From contig NZ_CP014634.1 in the NCBI RefSeq assembly GCF_001586215.1, positions 1,984,001 through 2,048,000 of the forward strand: a DNA stretch of 64,000 nt. Direction: 5' to 3'. The position numbers and the translations under genes are program-made. Shown here piece after piece: positions 10,573 to 20,161 of this stretch. The notes beneath the pieces are model-generated. The model saw only the letters and a program-made list of their open reading frames with translations, searched no databases and was not told the origin of the DNA. How positions within the stretch are numbered: position 1 is the first letter of the stretch; each line of letters opens with the position of its first letter. The DNA comes from Corynebacterium simulans (GTDB lineage Bacteria; Actinomycetota; Actinomycetes; Mycobacteriales; Mycobacteriaceae).

Positions 10573-11293
10573 CTTTGATGTTGCGCATGCACGTCTGGTG
10601 AGCGCCATGGACTCGCGCAACTGGCGTGACGACCCAGAAGATCCTGCAAAGCCAGAAACCGTTCAAGCAATGCAGATTGCGTTGCATATCCCGAAGCAGC
10701 CCGTTCCGAGCCGTACTGAGGTGCTGGAAGCCGCCGCCCAGGCAGTGGTAGCGGTTTGCCTCGATGAGCGCGCCGGCGAGGATGGTGCCTTTTCAGCAGC
10801 GCTCGCGCAATGGTACGGACACCGCATCCGCAAGGTCGCACGCCGCGCGCGGAACAAAGCATGGAGCGATGTCCAACAGCTACCTGGCGTTACCGTTAGC
10901 GATCGTGCTCGTGCTTTTGTGCCTTCTGCGGTCGCTGATGTTGAACCGGCCATCCGGAAACTACAGATCGGTCACACCGACTTAGAGCGGGACGAACCAG
11001 GCCCAGCATTACCGGATACGCCGGTTATTTACGTCGATGGTTCGCTAGGAATGTCGGTCGGTAAAGCAGCGGCCCAGGTGGGGCATGGGTCGATGATGCT
11101 TGCGGCGACAATGAGCCTCGACGAGGCGCAGGCGTGGGCTGAGCGCGACTTCGCGCTTTCAGTACGCGAGGTAAGCCACGCCGACTTCCAAGAAGCCTGC
11201 GCGCACCCTAATGCCGTTGTCATTCGCGACGCCGGCTTTACTGAGGTCGCCCCTGACTCTGCTACTGTGTGCGCGCTGCCACGAGCCGTTTAA
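10565..11293 (+). CDS. Peptidyl-tRNA hydrolase Pth2-like protein
   Basis: Protein of 242 residues whose C-terminal half matches the Pth2 family: VIYVDGSLGMSVGKAAAQ followed by VGHGSMM fits the Pth2 pattern of a hydrophobic strand, GK-A-AQ and a histidine-containing helix. Pth2 enzymes release peptides from peptidyl-tRNA. The N-terminal 130 or so residues are helical and not recognised. Start is TTG 10565, overlapping the serB stop, with GAGGAG 8 bases upstream. No ATG or GTG start is as well supported. The 3' end overlaps the opposing helicase gene by 32 bases. Actual hydrolase activity is inferred. Confidence 0.65.
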   Translation: MTSFDVAHARLVSAMDSRNWRDDPEDPAKPETVQAMQIALHIPKQPVPSRTEVLEAAAQAVVAVCLDERAGEDGAFSAALAQWYGHRIRKVARRARNKAWSDVQQLPGVTVSDRARAFVPSAVADVEPAIRKLQIGHTDLERDEPGPALPDTPVIYVDGSLGMSVGKAAAQVGHGSMMLAATMSLDEAQAWAERDFALSVREVSHADFQEACAHPNAVVIRDAGFTEVAPDSATVCALPRAV

Positions 11294-13244
11294 GGGCTTC
11301 TTTTACAGTCCCGGAATTGGTTGTTGTCCAAAAACGCGGCATGGATGCTTTCAGGAATCCGCCGTAGCGTTTGGTTTCGAGGCGGTTATCCAAGACTGCG
11401 ACGACGCCGCGGTCATTGATCGAGCGCAATAACCGCCCAGCTCCCTGTGCCATGAGCAGTGCCGCATGAGTTGCAGATACCTCCATGAACCCACTGCGCC
11501 CTGCTGCCTGCGCGGCCTCGGTACGCGCTTGCATGAGGGGATTATCGGGGCGGGGGAAGGGGATGCGGTCAATCAGCACGAGCGAGCAGGAAGGCCCCGG
11601 CACGTCGACGCCCTGCCAGAGCGTGAGCGTACCGAAGAGGCAAGAATTTTCGTTCTTGCTGAATTTATCGACAAGCGCTCCAATTGAGTCTTCACCTTGG
11701 ACATAAATATCGAAAGGGAGCTTGGCTTTGAGTTCCTGTGCCGCCTGCTCTGCAGCGCGTCGCGAGGAGAATAACCCGAGGGTCCGGCCGCCTGCGGCCA
11801 TGATGAGCTCACGCATTTCCTCGAGTGTCTCTGGAGCAAGCCCATCGCGGCCAGGCTGCGGCAAGTGCTTGGCCACGTAAAGGATTCCCTTCTTCGCAGG
11901 ATCAAAAGGCGTGCCCGCATCGAGGGAATCCCACGTTCCCTTCGGCATGCCCCATTGCGCGGCCATGGCATCGAAGCGGCCACCTAGCGCGAGGGTCGCC
12001 GAGGTAAGCACAACAGTTTGCTCACCGAAGAGTTTCTCGTGCAGCATTCCGGCGATGGATAAGGGAGCTACAGCCAACGCATCGATCATCGAACGCTCAT
12101 CGCGCTCTACCCACACCACGTCCTCCTGCGCGGAAGGATCACCGGTGGCGAAGACATCCAGAATACGGGCAACTGCCTCAGACATAGTGACCAAGTGATT
12201 GGCCAAGTTCTGGCGTTCGGCGAAGGTTTCTGGATCATTCGCCTGCTCACCTTCAGGCGCGCGAGCGATGGCTTCTTTGCAATCACGCAGGGTATCGCCC
12301 AAAGAGGTCAACTGTTGCTTGGCATTGTCCGGCATATCGATCCAGCGGCCGGGCGGAAACTCGCCCAGAAGCATCACGAATTCATCGGCCATCTGCGAAA
12401 GCCTTTGGTCTTTGCCTTGCGCACCAAGTGATTTGGCGCGGTTAGCCGCCATCTTGATTGCACGACCGGTGATTTCCGCAGTAGACACCGAGGTGATACG
12501 CCCATCGAGTTCGTGGGCCTCATCGATGATTACAACTTCGTGCTCGGGGAGAATATTGATATCCGATACCGCATCGATGGCAAGCAGGGCGTGGTTCGTC
12601 ACCACGATGTTGACATCCGCTGCTTTTCGCCGCGCCGCCTCAGCAAAGCATTCCTCACCGTGCGGGCAACGCGATGCGCCGAGGCATTCGGCAGAAGTGA
12701 CAGAAACTTGGCGCCAAGCTAAGTCGGGGACGCCAGGGTCAAGATCGTCGCGGTCACCCGATTCGGTCTCATCCGCCCACTCATAGATGCGCTGAATATG
12801 CCGACCCATTCGGGAGACTTCTTGTTCTTCCATCAGGGCTTCTTCCGCCGCCAATTCCTCGGCTCGCGCCACCTTGTTCATACAGAGGTAGTTGGAACGG
12901 CCCTTCATGATTGCGAATGTGGGCTCAACTTCCATTACTGCTTTCAGAGCGTCGACCAATCGCGGAAGGTCACGCTCAACAAGCTGACGCTGCAGCGCCA
13001 AGGTAGCAGTTGAGACGATGACGGTGTGCCCGGAGTTCTGCGCATGTCTGATCGCCGGAACTAGATAAGCCAGCGACTTGCCCGTACCTGTGCCAGCCTG
13101 TACGGCAAGATGGCGCTCTGACTCGAGCGCGCGCGTGACTGCATTTGCCATCTTCATCTGGCCATCACGCCGCGCGCCGCCGAGCGCTTCGACGGCAGTA
13201 TCGAGGAGCAGTTCCGTGGTTTGATTCAAAGGCTGGTCGCTCAC
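11262..13244 (-). CDS. dinG: DinG/XPD-type ATP-dependent DNA helicase
   Basis: Superfamily 2 helicase (660 residues) of the iron-sulfur DinG/Rad3 group, acting on DNA repair intermediates. Walker A is AGTGTGKSLAY with Lys56. Between motifs I and II are four cysteines (one in NYLCMNKVA, then ECLGASRCPHGEECF) that would bind a 4Fe-4S cluster. The helicase box is DEAH (VVIIDEAHELDGR). C-terminal motifs include FGTLTLWQGVDVPG and GAGRLLRS. The GTG at 13244 is chosen because TAGACT stands 7 bases upstream, a leaderless start; the longer frame to 13469 runs into the neighbouring HNH gene. Same strand as that gene, convergent with the Pth2-like gene. Confidence 0.9.
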   Translation of the reverse strand: MSDQPLNQTTELLLDTAVEALGGARRDGQMKMANAVTRALESERHLAVQAGTGTGKSLAYLVPAIRHAQNSGHTVIVSTATLALQRQLVERDLPRLVDALKAVMEVEPTFAIMKGRSNYLCMNKVARAEELAAEEALMEEQEVSRMGRHIQRIYEWADETESGDRDDLDPGVPDLAWRQVSVTSAECLGASRCPHGEECFAEAARRKAADVNIVVTNHALLAIDAVSDINILPEHEVVIIDEAHELDGRITSVSTAEITGRAIKMAANRAKSLGAQGKDQRLSQMADEFVMLLGEFPPGRWIDMPDNAKQQLTSLGDTLRDCKEAIARAPEGEQANDPETFAERQNLANHLVTMSEAVARILDVFATGDPSAQEDVVWVERDERSMIDALAVAPLSIAGMLHEKLFGEQTVVLTSATLALGGRFDAMAAQWGMPKGTWDSLDAGTPFDPAKKGILYVAKHLPQPGRDGLAPETLEEMRELIMAAGGRTLGLFSSRRAAEQAAQELKAKLPFDIYVQGEDSIGALVDKFSKNENSCLFGTLTLWQGVDVPGPSCSLVLIDRIPFPRPDNPLMQARTEAAQAAGRSGFMEVSATHAALLMAQGAGRLLRSINDRGVVAVLDNRLETKRYGGFLKASMPRFWTTTNSGTVKEALKRLVAARTQ

Positions 13245-13389
13245 TCGACACAGTCTAGCTACTTGCCACACTAAGTAAGAACCATGAGGCTTAGCCAACG
13301 GCAGCAATGCCGGAGCAATGCTGAAGGCATGCCGAATTGGCCTTTCGAGCTGTGCTTGAAAGGCTAGGGCTAAGCTCGAAAGGCTAGGG

Positions 13390-14409
13390 CTAATCAACTC
13401 GGCACGCGATGGGTTCAGCGAAAGGCGGGATGAACATAACGCCTTGTTTAGTTCGCCGATAAGTAGCATGTTCTGCTTTCAGGCCGTTGTGGTAACGACA
13501 CAAGGGCAATAGGTTTCCGGCATTTGTTTCGCCTCCCGACTTCCAAGGGGTGATGTGGTCAACCTGGCAGTCTGTGCCGGGAATCGTACATCCGGGATGC
13601 GCGCATTGTGGAAATGTCGAAAGCACCATGTCCCTTTGTTTCGCATTGGCAAAACGCTGCATACGGTACTGATTAACTGGCCCGTGCCGCGGATGAACGA
13701 GGGTTGCAAGCCCATGCTGGGCTAAGCGTTCAGCGACAAAATCGGTGCCGTTGCGCACCGTACCGTCGGTTGCTCTCAGCTGTATTTCTTCGCCAGCGCC
13801 TTGTGCGATTTGGGTGAGTTCGTCGAGCGTAATGATGACGTTGGCTACACGCGCTGGGGCAGGAGCGACGTCGTTAAGCGAGGCCTCACCCCGTCCTAAT
13901 TTTTCGAAGCCTCTTAGGATTGCCGACTCACTAGGGGTAACGGAATCGCTAAGGCCGGTGATCCGCTGGAGAGCATCCTTCAGCCAAGGTTTGTCGGTGG
14001 TAATGGCCAGCCGCATCCATCCGTTCGCGCCGTGGGAAAAGCTGGCGCGTGGTTTCCGCGGTGGCTTCTTGATGAGTTTGCGGGCGGTGGCGTCGATAAG
14101 GTGCTCCGGTGTGGCACAAAGGCGAGCGCGTATCTGCCAGGAGTTGCGTACCTTCGCTAGTTTGCCCTCGATCTTCTCTAGAACGCGCAGGCTATGGCCT
14201 TGGGACTGAGCATTTGCGCGGGCTGCGGCCTGGAGGCGTGTGGCATGAGTCTTTCCGTAATAAACCTCGGCGAGGCGCACGGCCATGGTTGCATCGACAC
14301 GGCTTACACCCATGCGCGTGAGAGCGCGGACGTCTAGACCAGCGATGGGCTCAAGGCTGGTGACGTCGAGCCGCAACGCTGCGATAAGCGGTGGGTGCGT
14401 GGTTGTCAT
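13390..14409 (-). CDS. HNH endonuclease domain protein
   Basis: Protein of 339 residues with a C-terminal HNH nuclease module: PGCTIPGTDCQVDHI, then SGGETNAGNLLPLCRYHN, giving two CxxC-like zinc cysteine pairs and the H-N-H residues. The N-terminal two thirds is helical and basic and resembles the DUF222-type part of the large actinobacterial 13E12/HNH family. Such proteins occur in many copies in actinobacteria and their role is not settled; a link to mobile DNA is often assumed but no transposon ends are seen here. ATG start 14409 has TACTGT 7 bases upstream (leaderless). Downstream dinG begins 145 bases after its end. Confidence 0.8.
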   Translation of the reverse strand: MTTTHPPLIAALRLDVTSLEPIAGLDVRALTRMGVSRVDATMAVRLAEVYYGKTHATRLQAAARANAQSQGHSLRVLEKIEGKLAKVRNSWQIRARLCATPEHLIDATARKLIKKPPRKPRASFSHGANGWMRLAITTDKPWLKDALQRITGLSDSVTPSESAILRGFEKLGRGEASLNDVAPAPARVANVIITLDELTQIAQGAGEEIQLRATDGTVRNGTDFVAERLAQHGLATLVHPRHGPVNQYRMQRFANAKQRDMVLSTFPQCAHPGCTIPGTDCQVDHITPWKSGGETNAGNLLPLCRYHNGLKAEHATYRRTKQGVMFIPPFAEPIACRVD

Positions 14410-14462
14410 AGCCCTGACAGTAGGGGCTGCCAGGAAGACAAAACAAGAGGCATTTTTCTGCC

Positions 14463-14542
14463 TGTGGATAACTCGCGGCTGGTCTAGTCTGGTGCCTAGC
14501 CGCCCGGTCAGCTTCGTTTATTCGTCAACAAAGTTATCCACA
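14463..14542. promoter_or_regulatory. Pair of perfect inverted DnaA boxes
   Basis: TGTGGATAA (14463-14471) and TTATCCACA (14534-14542) are both exact matches to the consensus DnaA box, in opposite orientation 62 bases apart, in the gap between the HNH gene and pncB. Whether DnaA binds here is inference. Confidence 0.6.
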
Positions 14543-14597
14543 GCTGTGCTACGTTCATTGCAGTTTTCGCAACTCAGCTGTGGCTTTGCCAGCGGTA

Positions 14598-15947
14598 TTA
14601 GGAGTGCTCGGGAAATCCCACCAGGCGGGTTGGAACTGCCGGCTCATCACGAGTAAGCGCAAGGCCTTCCCACGGCAGGGTGGTAATCGCTTGGGCACGA
14701 TATTCGCGGGCCTGGTGCAGGTTGGGCAGTCCCTCGACAATCTCTCCGTCACGCATTAGCGGGACTGTCATCTCGCGGGTGGAAAGAGTGCCAGTGTCAG
14801 GATCCGCGGCGTCGAAAGGCAGCACAATCTCCTCGACCGCGACACCTGTGGAGCGGTAGGTGCGCAAAGCACGCTTGGCGCCGCCTTGCGATTGCTTCGA
14901 AGAAGAACGCTTTGCCACCGGATGGCCCTCTACCTCAACGACCTTGTAGACCATGCCGGCAGTTGGCGCGCCGGAGCCGGTAACGACGGAGGTACCCACG
15001 CCGTAGACGTCAACCGGATCGCCACGTAGGCCCGCGATGGCGAACTCGTCGAGGTCGGAGGAGACCACAATCTTGGTGTTGTGGTTGCCTAGGTCGTCGA
15101 GTTGTTTGCGCACGCGGCGGGTAACTGGGCCGAGATCGCCGGAATCGATACGTACTCCGCCCAACTGCGGACCAGCTACTTTCACTGCGGTTTCGACACC
15201 CTTGGTGATGTCATAGGTATCGACCAAGAGGGTGGTATCGACTCCGAGCGTTTCAATCTGGGAGCGAAACGCTGCTTCCTCATTGTGTGAGCCATCCTTG
15301 TTGACGTGCGCTAGTGTCCAAGCGTGGGCAGCGGTGCCAGAGACGGGTATGTCGTAGCGGTATCCGGCCTCCAGATTCGAGGTGGCGTTGAAGCCCGCCA
15401 GGTAGGCGGCGCGGGCAGCGGTGACTGCGGCATATTCGTGGGTGCGGCGGGAGCCCATTTCAATGATGGGGCGCCCATCTGCAGCGGTAACCATTCGCGA
15501 GGCTGCCGACGCCACTGCCGAGTCGGAGTTCATGATTGACAGGATGACGGTCTCTAGGATTAGGCACTCGCCGAAGGTACCCCGAACGGTAAGCAGGGGA
15601 GTGTTAGGGAAATAAATCTCGCCCTCGCGGTAGCCGTCGATGTGACCGGAAAAGCGGTAGTTGCGCAGGTACTCTTTGGTCTGCTCATCGAGAAAGTCCA
15701 TCTGCGCCAGCTGCTGTGCGGTGAACTGGAAATCTCGAACCGCACGTAGCACACGCTCAGTGCCGGCGACCACGCCATAACGCCGCTCATTGGGCAGCCG
15801 ACGGGCAAAAACTTCGCAGGTCACTTGGCGGTGCGCGGAACCGTCTTTGAGCGCTGCTTGGAGCATAGTCAGCTCGTACTTATCGGTCAGCAGCGCTGTG
15901 GAGCGGTCAGGGTCGGAGGGAAAAGTATGTTCGGCGATGTTAGTCAC
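14598..15947 (-). CDS. pncB: Nicotinate phosphoribosyltransferase
   Basis: NAD salvage enzyme (449 residues) that joins nicotinate to PRPP, giving nicotinate mononucleotide. Family signatures: TDKYELTMLQAAL near the N-terminus, FARRLPNERRYGVVAG, the IEMGSRRTHEY segment with the autophosphorylated-histidine region (GTAAHAWTLAH), and VRIDSGDLGPV for phosphoribosyl binding. Start is GTG 15947, with TACCAT 7 bases upstream (leaderless). It is divergent from clpS, the usual actinobacterial arrangement. Its substrate can come from PncA, encoded at 47 kb in this window. Confidence 0.95.
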   Translation of the reverse strand: MTNIAEHTFPSDPDRSTALLTDKYELTMLQAALKDGSAHRQVTCEVFARRLPNERRYGVVAGTERVLRAVRDFQFTAQQLAQMDFLDEQTKEYLRNYRFSGHIDGYREGEIYFPNTPLLTVRGTFGECLILETVILSIMNSDSAVASAASRMVTAADGRPIIEMGSRRTHEYAAVTAARAAYLAGFNATSNLEAGYRYDIPVSGTAAHAWTLAHVNKDGSHNEEAAFRSQIETLGVDTTLLVDTYDITKGVETAVKVAGPQLGGVRIDSGDLGPVTRRVRKQLDDLGNHNTKIVVSSDLDEFAIAGLRGDPVDVYGVGTSVVTGSGAPTAGMVYKVVEVEGHPVAKRSSSKQSQGGAKRALRTYRSTGVAVEEIVLPFDAADPDTGTLSTREMTVPLMRDGEIVEGLPNLHQAREYRAQAITTLPWEGLALTRDEPAVPTRLVGFPEHS

Positions 15948-16039
15948 ATCGGAAATGGTACCTAGCGGCCAACTTCTTAGCAGCGATTACTCCTTTAATC
16001 TTTTAATGCATGTGTAGAAATTTCGATAGGGTAGAAGGC

Positions 16040-16378
16040 ATGAATGCGCACTTTGCTCTACCTGGTGGTTCTGTCCGCCTGGGGTCGCCCATGGCCACTC
16101 CGGAATTAGATGAGGCCATCGAGGTCGATGTTGCAACCAGCGAAAACCTCCCTTGGATGTGCATTGTTTGGGACGACCCAGTCAATCTGATGAGCTACGT
16201 TTCCTACGTCTTCCAGACGGTTTTGGGCTACGACAAAATGCGCGCAAACGAGCTGATGATGCAGGTCCATACTGAGGGCAAGGCTGCGGTATCGACGGGC
16301 GAGCGCGACAAAGTCGAGGCAGACGTAAAGAAGCTGCAGATTGCTGGTCTGTGGGCCACTATGCAGCAGGCAGGCTAG
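16040..16378 (+). CDS. clpS: ATP-dependent Clp protease adaptor ClpS
   Basis: Small adaptor (112 residues from the chosen start) that delivers N-end-rule substrates to ClpAP/ClpCP. The conserved core is [16 protein letters not shown], then VFQTVLGY and the helix with [15 protein letters not shown] 16040 follows TAGGGT (16027-16032) by 7 bases, a leaderless start. ATG 16091 (MATPELDE) is an alternative that would leave the usual length of about 95. First gene of a same-strand series that runs to rdgB; DUF2017 follows after 14 bases. Confidence 0.92.
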   Translation: MNAHFALPGGSVRLGSPMATPELDEAIEVDVATSENLPWMCIVWDDPVNLMSYVSYVFQTVLGYDKMRANELMMQVHTEGKAAVSTGERDKVEADVKKLQIAGLWATMQQAG

Positions 16379-16392
16379 GAAGGCACAGTCAG

Positions 16393-16929
16393 ATGCAGGC
16401 TTGGAAAAAGAAGAAGTCGCTGATGCGCGCGGTGCGTTACACCACCATTTTGGAGCCGATGGAGCGCGAGGTTTTAGGTGACCTCACCTCTACCGTCTCT
16501 GAGGCGATTATTGCCCGTGCTCAGTCTGCCCCGCAGGATGAGCTTGCGCAGATGCTGGATATGCCAACTGGGCATACGGAAGCGCCGGAAGACCCTTCCT
16601 TGGCTCGTCTTTTCCCTGACTTTGAGAAGCCGGGGGATGAGGAATACGAAGGCGATAACTCTCTTCTGCGTTCTTTGCATGAAAATGACATTGCGCGCGC
16701 AAAGCTGAAGAACCTGCAGGTTATTAACACCGCGTTGGGGCCGACGGGCGGCGTGGAGGTCACTATCAGCGAGGAAGAAGCGCATGCCTTCCTTACGGGT
16801 TTGAACGATCTGCGTTTGTTTGTGGCTGCAGGCGATGTCCCGGAGGAATCGATGAGCGAGGACCGCGACATGCTCGTGGAATGGTTGGCTTATTGCCAAG
16901 ATTCCCTGCTGCAGGTGTTGATGGACTAG
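16393..16929 (+). CDS. DUF2017 family protein
   Basis: Cytoplasmic protein of 178 residues of unknown function, a constant downstream neighbour of clpS in actinobacteria. Starts MQAWKKKKSLMRAVRYTTIL; the C-terminus has LNDLRLFVA and a conserved acidic/helical MLVEWLAYCQDSLL. No catalytic motif is visible. AGGAAGG precedes the ATG by about 10 bases. Coupling with clpS suggests a link to protein turnover, but this is only context. Confidence 0.85.
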   Translation: MQAWKKKKSLMRAVRYTTILEPMEREVLGDLTSTVSEAIIARAQSAPQDELAQMLDMPTGHTEAPEDPSLARLFPDFEKPGDEEYEGDNSLLRSLHENDIARAKLKNLQVINTALGPTGGVEVTISEEEAHAFLTGLNDLRLFVAAGDVPEESMSEDRDMLVEWLAYCQDSLLQVLMD

Positions 16930-16932
16930 ATC

Positions 16933-17868
16933 ATGGCGCTTATCTCCATTGGCCATGTCAGCAGGCATGACACTGGCGTCACGGTTTTATATTGCGGCGC
17001 CGAAGGAGCGCTCGCGAGCGTCGACGTTCGTGGCGGCGGCCCAGGCACGCGGGAGACGGATCTCCTCGAGCCACACAACACGGTTGAGCGCGTGCATGCC
17101 ATCACTTTGGCTGGCGGTTCTGCTTTTGGGCTCGCGGCTGCCGACGGCGTGATGAACGAGCTAGCTTCCCAAGGCATCGGTTTCCCTGTGCTGGGTGAGG
17201 ACAAGCCTGGTCCGCGGGTGCCGATTGTGCCGGCGGCGGTGATTTTCGATCTCCTTGTTGGTGCTGAGCGCCCCACAGCAGCTGATGGAGCGGAGGCGGT
17301 GCGGCGCGCTATTGCGGAACATGATGATTCGACGGGCAGCGTAGGCGCTGGTGTGGGCGCTACTGCTGGCAAGCTTCGCGGCGGTTTGGGCTTGACGGAG
17401 CAGCAGGTACGCACGCCGATGGGGCAGTTTACGGTTGGTGCCGTGGTGGTAGCGAACCCAGTGGGCAACGTTGTGGACGCAGAGACTGGGCGCCTATTTG
17501 GTGCGCCGCATGCCGCGCCTATCGACGTCGCGCGTTTCGGCCAGCTGCAGCACCCCGCGGAGTCCAAGCTCAACACCACGATTGGAGCAGTGTTTTGCGA
17601 CGCCCCGGTAACCAAGGCTCAAGCCAAGCGCTTGGCCATGGTGGGCCATGACGGTATCGCTCGGGCAGTGCGTCCGGCGCATTCGCCGTTGGACGGGGAC
17701 ACGCTTTTCGCGCTGTCGACTGCCACGGAAAACGGTGGGGTTGATACCGCGACGCAAGCGGCGCTATGCGATGCTGCGGCGGGGGTTGTCGAACAAGCGA
17801 TAGTCGAGGCAATCGTGAAAGCGGCTCCTGGCCTGGGCTTAGAGGCCTATAGCTCCATGCTGGACTAA
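16933..17868 (+). CDS. P1 family (S58/DmpA-like) peptidase
   Basis: N-terminal-nucleophile hydrolase of 311 residues related to the DmpA aminopeptidases. Family segments: HNTVERVHAITLAGGSAFGL with the following AADGV, and a glycine-rich VGAGVGATAGKLRGG. LNTTIGAV (residues 213-220) is the likely autocleavage point, with Thr215 as candidate nucleophile where DmpA has serine. Its end GMARAV-like stretch (HDGIARAVRPAHSPLDGD) is also typical. It starts 3 bases after the DUF2017 stop, so translation is likely coupled. The physiological substrate is unknown; activity on small amidated or beta-peptides is a family property only. Confidence 0.88.
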   Translation: MALISIGHVSRHDTGVTVLYCGAEGALASVDVRGGGPGTRETDLLEPHNTVERVHAITLAGGSAFGLAAADGVMNELASQGIGFPVLGEDKPGPRVPIVPAAVIFDLLVGAERPTAADGAEAVRRAIAEHDDSTGSVGAGVGATAGKLRGGLGLTEQQVRTPMGQFTVGAVVVANPVGNVVDAETGRLFGAPHAAPIDVARFGQLQHPAESKLNTTIGAVFCDAPVTKAQAKRLAMVGHDGIARAVRPAHSPLDGDTLFALSTATENGGVDTATQAALCDAAAGVVEQAIVEAIVKAAPGLGLEAYSSMLD

Positions 17869-17881
17869 AGTTATTGCCATT

Positions 17882-18523
17882 ATGACTTCAGGTGATTCCT
17901 CGCGTTCTACCGCTTTGAAAAATCGTGGCGATTCAAAAAATTACACACGCGGCGGACGCATCCGCACAGGCCTGGGGATTGCCGTGGCCTTTTTGGTTGT
18001 GGAATGGGCCGTGCAGTTGGTCAACTACGTGCTTTTTAATGGCAACTTGGCCAACTACGGCATCCACCCGCTGGATTTCAACGGTATCTGGGGCATCTTT
18101 ACGGCGCCGTTGCTGCATGCGAACTTTGAGCATCTCATCGGCAATTCGGTGCCGGGCGCTATCTTTTGCTTCCTCATTGGTCTTTCTGGCAGAAAAGCCT
18201 GGTGGGAGGTCACGATCATCACGGTGCTGATTGCCGGCATAGGCACTTGGCTCCTCGGCGGGCCTGGTACCTCGCACATCGGTGCTTCTTCTTTGGTTTA
18301 TGGCTGGCTGAGCTATCTCATCGTGCGTGGCCTGTTTAACCGTTCTTTCGCCCAAACGGCATTGGGCGTATTCCTCGGTTTTGCTTATTCGGGCTTGGTG
18401 TGGGGCGTGCTGCCGGTCTATGAGGGAGTCTCGTGGCAAGGGCACCTCTTCGGCGCGATCGGGGGTATCGCGGCGGGTATGATCATCACTTCCGACGACC
18501 CAGTGAAGGTGGCGAAGAAGTAA
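17882..18523 (+). CDS. Rhomboid family intramembrane serine protease
   Basis: Membrane protein of 213 residues with about six helices. The rhomboid dyad is present: Ser136 in GASSLVYG and His188 in WQGHLFGAIGG; the N-terminal HANFEHLIGN motif matches the family loop/helix with its histidine and asparagine. Rhomboids cleave membrane proteins within the bilayer. Substrates are unknown here. It lies 13 bases after the P1 peptidase and directly abuts murI (no gap), a gene order common in corynebacteria and mycobacteria. Confidence 0.92.
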   Translation: MTSGDSSRSTALKNRGDSKNYTRGGRIRTGLGIAVAFLVVEWAVQLVNYVLFNGNLANYGIHPLDFNGIWGIFTAPLLHANFEHLIGNSVPGAIFCFLIGLSGRKAWWEVTIITVLIAGIGTWLLGGPGTSHIGASSLVYGWLSYLIVRGLFNRSFAQTALGVFLGFAYSGLVWGVLPVYEGVSWQGHLFGAIGGIAAGMIITSDDPVKVAKK

Positions 18524-19300
18524 ATGGCATCCGCTGCATCCCCGATCGGTATTTTCGATTCCGGCGTGGGCGGTCTCACGGTTGCGCGAACGATCATTGA
18601 GCAGCTGCCCAACGAGTCCATCATCTACATAGGCGATACCGCGCATTCGCCGTACGGCCCGCGGCCCATCGCTGAGGTGCGCGAGCTATCTACCGCCATT
18701 GCAGATGAACTCGTAGAACGCGGCTGCAAGATGATCGTCATCGCTTGCAATACCGCCACGGCGGCCTTCTTGCACGATGCCCGCGAGCGCTATGACATCC
18801 CAGTTGTTGAGGTCATCCGCCCGGCAGTCCGACGCGCCATCGCTACTACGCGCAATGGCAAAATCGGCGTTATCGGTACTGAGGGCACCGTGAACTCTGG
18901 TGCCTATCAAGACCTTTTCGCTGTCAACCCACACATCGAGGCGCATGCGGTGGCGTGTCCGGACTTTGTAGGTTTTGTCGAGCGGGGGATTACTGCCGGC
19001 CGCCAGATTCTCGGCGTCGCTGAGGGCTACCTCGCACCGCTGCAGTCCGCGGGTGTCGACACCCTGGTGCTCGGCTGCACGCATTACCCACTGCTGACTG
19101 GCGTCATCCAGCTGGCCATGGGCGAATCCGTCACCCTCGTTTCTTCTGCAGAAGAAACAGCCAAGGACGTCATGCGTATCCTTACTGAAACCGACATGCT
19201 GGCGCCGGAAGACGCCACTCCGATCCGTAAATTTGAATCGACCGGTGACCCAGAGACCTTTTCACGTTTGGCTTCCCGCTTCTTAGGCCCGCAATTGTGA
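18524..19300 (+). CDS. murI: Glutamate racemase
   Basis: Makes D-glutamate for peptidoglycan (258 residues). Motifs: [15 protein letters not shown], first catalytic cysteine in IACNTATAA, second in LGCTHYPLL. The ATG follows the rhomboid stop codon directly (TAAATG), implying translational coupling. The next gene starts 80 bases downstream and may have its own promoter. Confidence 0.96.
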   Translation: MASAASPIGIFDSGVGGLTVARTIIEQLPNESIIYIGDTAHSPYGPRPIAEVRELSTAIADELVERGCKMIVIACNTATAAFLHDARERYDIPVVEVIRPAVRRAIATTRNGKIGVIGTEGTVNSGAYQDLFAVNPHIEAHAVACPDFVGFVERGITAGRQILGVAEGYLAPLQSAGVDTLVLGCTHYPLLTGVIQLAMGESVTLVSSAEETAKDVMRILTETDMLAPEDATPIRKFESTGDPETFSRLASRFLGPQL

Positions 19301-19380
19301 CCTACCGCGCGTGACACGGTTTCACGTCTTTTTCACCCCAATCCCAGCAATCGGGAAGGTTTCGTGGAACTATTGGACAC

Positions 19381-20148
19381 ATGAAGCTGACGATTCTTGG
19401 CTGTTCCGGCTCCGTCCCAGTCCCGGGAAACGCCGCCTCTGGGTATCTGGTGTCCTTTCCTGATGCGCCATCAATCGTGATGGATATGGGGCCTGGAACT
19501 TTGGCGCGCCTGCAAGAAGTCCAAGACCCCTGCGATGCGCATGTCGCATTTAGCCATCTTCACGCCGACCACTGCATGGACTTTCCCTCGTTGATGGTAT
19601 GGCGTCGCTTCCATCCCACGGCACCTGCGCCTTCGCGTAATTTTTGCCTTGGGCCGTCTTATACGCCACAGCACCTGGGTCGTCTTTCCTCTGACGAAGT
19701 CGACGGTGTCGACGATATGTCGGATACCTTCGCCTTTTCCCCGTGGGTAGACCGCGAGCGTCAGCTCATCGATGACGTTTATATGACTCCTTTTAAGGTC
19801 ATTCACCCAGTAGAGACGTATTCGTTGCGCATGGAGCATGCGAAGACCGGTAAGACCATTACTTACTCCGGCGATACCTGCCCAACCCCCGCGCTTGTCG
19901 ATGCTGCCCGCAACGCCGATCTCTTCTTATGCGAGGCCGCATGGGGAGCGACGTCGGAAGGCAAGGCACCTAATATGCATATGTCGGGCGCGGAGGCAGG
20001 CCGCGTGGCACGCGAGGCGGGCGTAGCAAAGCTGGTGCTCGTTCACCTTCAGCCATGGGGAGATAGTTCAGAAACCCTGCGTGCAGCACAGACGGAGTTC
20101 GACGGCGAGATCGTCTTGGGCGCGCCGGGCATGGAGTTTGAGCTCTAG
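19381..20148 (+). CDS. Metallo-beta-lactamase-fold hydrolase
   Basis: Protein of 255 residues with the zinc motif HLHADHCMD (His59, His61, Asp63, His64), later SGDTCP and VLVHLQPWG supplying more ligands. The fold and length resemble RNase Z-like or cyclic-nucleotide phosphodiesterase-like hydrolases of actinobacteria. The insertion around [12 protein letters not shown] is family typical. The substrate is not known. In this position (murI, this gene, rph, rdgB) it is conserved in the order Mycobacteriales. AACTAT stands 7 bases before the ATG, a weak leaderless candidate. Confidence 0.85.
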   Translation: MKLTILGCSGSVPVPGNAASGYLVSFPDAPSIVMDMGPGTLARLQEVQDPCDAHVAFSHLHADHCMDFPSLMVWRRFHPTAPAPSRNFCLGPSYTPQHLGRLSSDEVDGVDDMSDTFAFSPWVDRERQLIDDVYMTPFKVIHPVETYSLRMEHAKTGKTITYSGDTCPTPALVDAARNADLFLCEAAWGATSEGKAPNMHMSGAEAGRVAREAGVAKLVLVHLQPWGDSSETLRAAQTEFDGEIVLGAPGMEFEL

Positions 20149-20161
20149 TACCCTTGGGTGC

